In this document: positions 63,713-64,000 of the stretch, one piece after another
How the letters are laid out: each line of letters opens with the position of its first letter
Numbering within the stretch: the first letter of the stretch is position 1
Source: Antennarius striatus
Lineage: Eukaryota; Chordata; Actinopteri; Lophiiformes; Antennariidae
Reading direction: 5' to 3'
DNA length: 64,000 nucleotides
NCBI RefSeq assembly: GCF_040054535.1
Contig: NC_090785.1
Coordinates: forward strand, 14,522,501-14,586,500
Translations under genes and position numbers: made by a program
Notes under the pieces: generated by a model
Seen by the model: the letters and a program-made list of their open reading frames with translations, nothing else
What the model was told of the DNA's origin: nothing
Database searches by the model: none

Positions 63713-63727
63713 GCTGCCACCCAGTGG
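63713..63727 (-). promoter_or_regulatory. CTCF-like motif, minus orientation
   Basis: The minus strand reads CCACTGGGTGGCAGC, matching CCASYAGRKGGCRS at 13 of the 14 positions (G for A at position 6). It lies between the ergic1 3' end and the possible next gene. Confidence 0.45.
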
Positions 63728-63943
63728 CTCATTGAAGGGAAGTCAGTCTGAGGAGACAGCAGCCCCGCAGGACAGAGGAAGGCTGAGTTAACTTCAAGTC
63801 ATCCTGAACATCTTTATTAATAAATGACTACATGTCAATAATGGTATGTTATAAAAGTCTACACACCTCCCTCAACCTGAGCTGTCCACTTTTTTTTTTT
63901 TTTTTAAACCCTTGACATTCTCTCGGGCTGCGTTTTACTGACA

Positions 63944-64000
63944 CTACACGTTGGAGAAGGCCAGGCATGTTGCGTCGGGTGAGGAGAAGAAGTCGCAGAA
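63944..64000 (-). CDS. Possible C-terminal end of a minus-strand gene, partial
   Basis: The minus strand from the window edge reads 18 residues, FCDFFSSPDATCLAFSNV, then TAG. An AATAAA on the same strand at 63813-63818, 130 bases further on, would suit a short 3' UTR. I do not recognise the protein, and 18 codons is too little to exclude chance. Confidence 0.25.
   Translation of the reverse strand, partial: FCDFFSSPDATCLAFSNV

Overview
The window is vertebrate nuclear DNA, almost certainly from a ray-finned (teleost) fish. The evidence is three multi-exon genes with GT-AG introns, long tetranucleotide and dinucleotide microsatellites, remnants of repeats typical of fish, and the gene order neurl1b - dusp1 - ergic1. 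That order matches the human 5q35.1 block NEURL1B-DUSP1-ERGIC1. Species cannot be fixed from the sequence alone.

Layout. Positions 1-6000 hold no intact gene: a CpG-containing patch at the very start, a decayed retroelement reading frame near 4.8-5.0 kb and a possible pim-like kinase relic near 5.6 kb. neurl1b (E3 ubiquitin ligase, minus strand) occupies 6.67-14.91 kb in six coding exons and encodes 576 residues: two neuralized (NHR) domains and a C-terminal C3HC4 RING. From about 15.2 to 36 kb is an intergenic region of about 20 kb carrying transposon debris (a GCACGGTGGC-type fish repeat, a LINE reverse-transcriptase remnant with a YADD box, an LTR-like element, a second LINE C-terminal fragment, a Ty3/gypsy integrase fragment) and microsatellites. 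dusp1 (MAP kinase phosphatase 1, minus strand) lies at 36.18-38.32 kb in four exons and encodes 363 residues. ergic1 (ER-Golgi cargo-receptor family, plus strand) runs from 42.67 to 61.81 kb in ten exons and encodes 290 residues. A possible C-terminal exon of another minus-strand gene touches the right edge.

How the parts relate. The three genes have unrelated jobs: Notch-ligand ubiquitination, MAPK dephosphorylation, and early secretory transport. They are neighbours by ancestry rather than as a pathway. dusp1 and ergic1 are divergently oriented about 4 kb apart, and both upstream regions carry a perfect TGACGTCA element and a CCAAT box. Four good CTCF-like motifs have orientations (+ at 6842, - at 28611, + at 30908, - at 63713) that would predict two adjacent chromatin loops, one around neurl1b and one around dusp1-ergic1. 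This is the most interesting large-scale pattern I found, and it is inference from motif matches.

No novel enzymatic or defence system is visible. All splice models were made by eye from consensus signals, reading-frame continuity and recalled family sequence; every exon phase closes without a frameshift.
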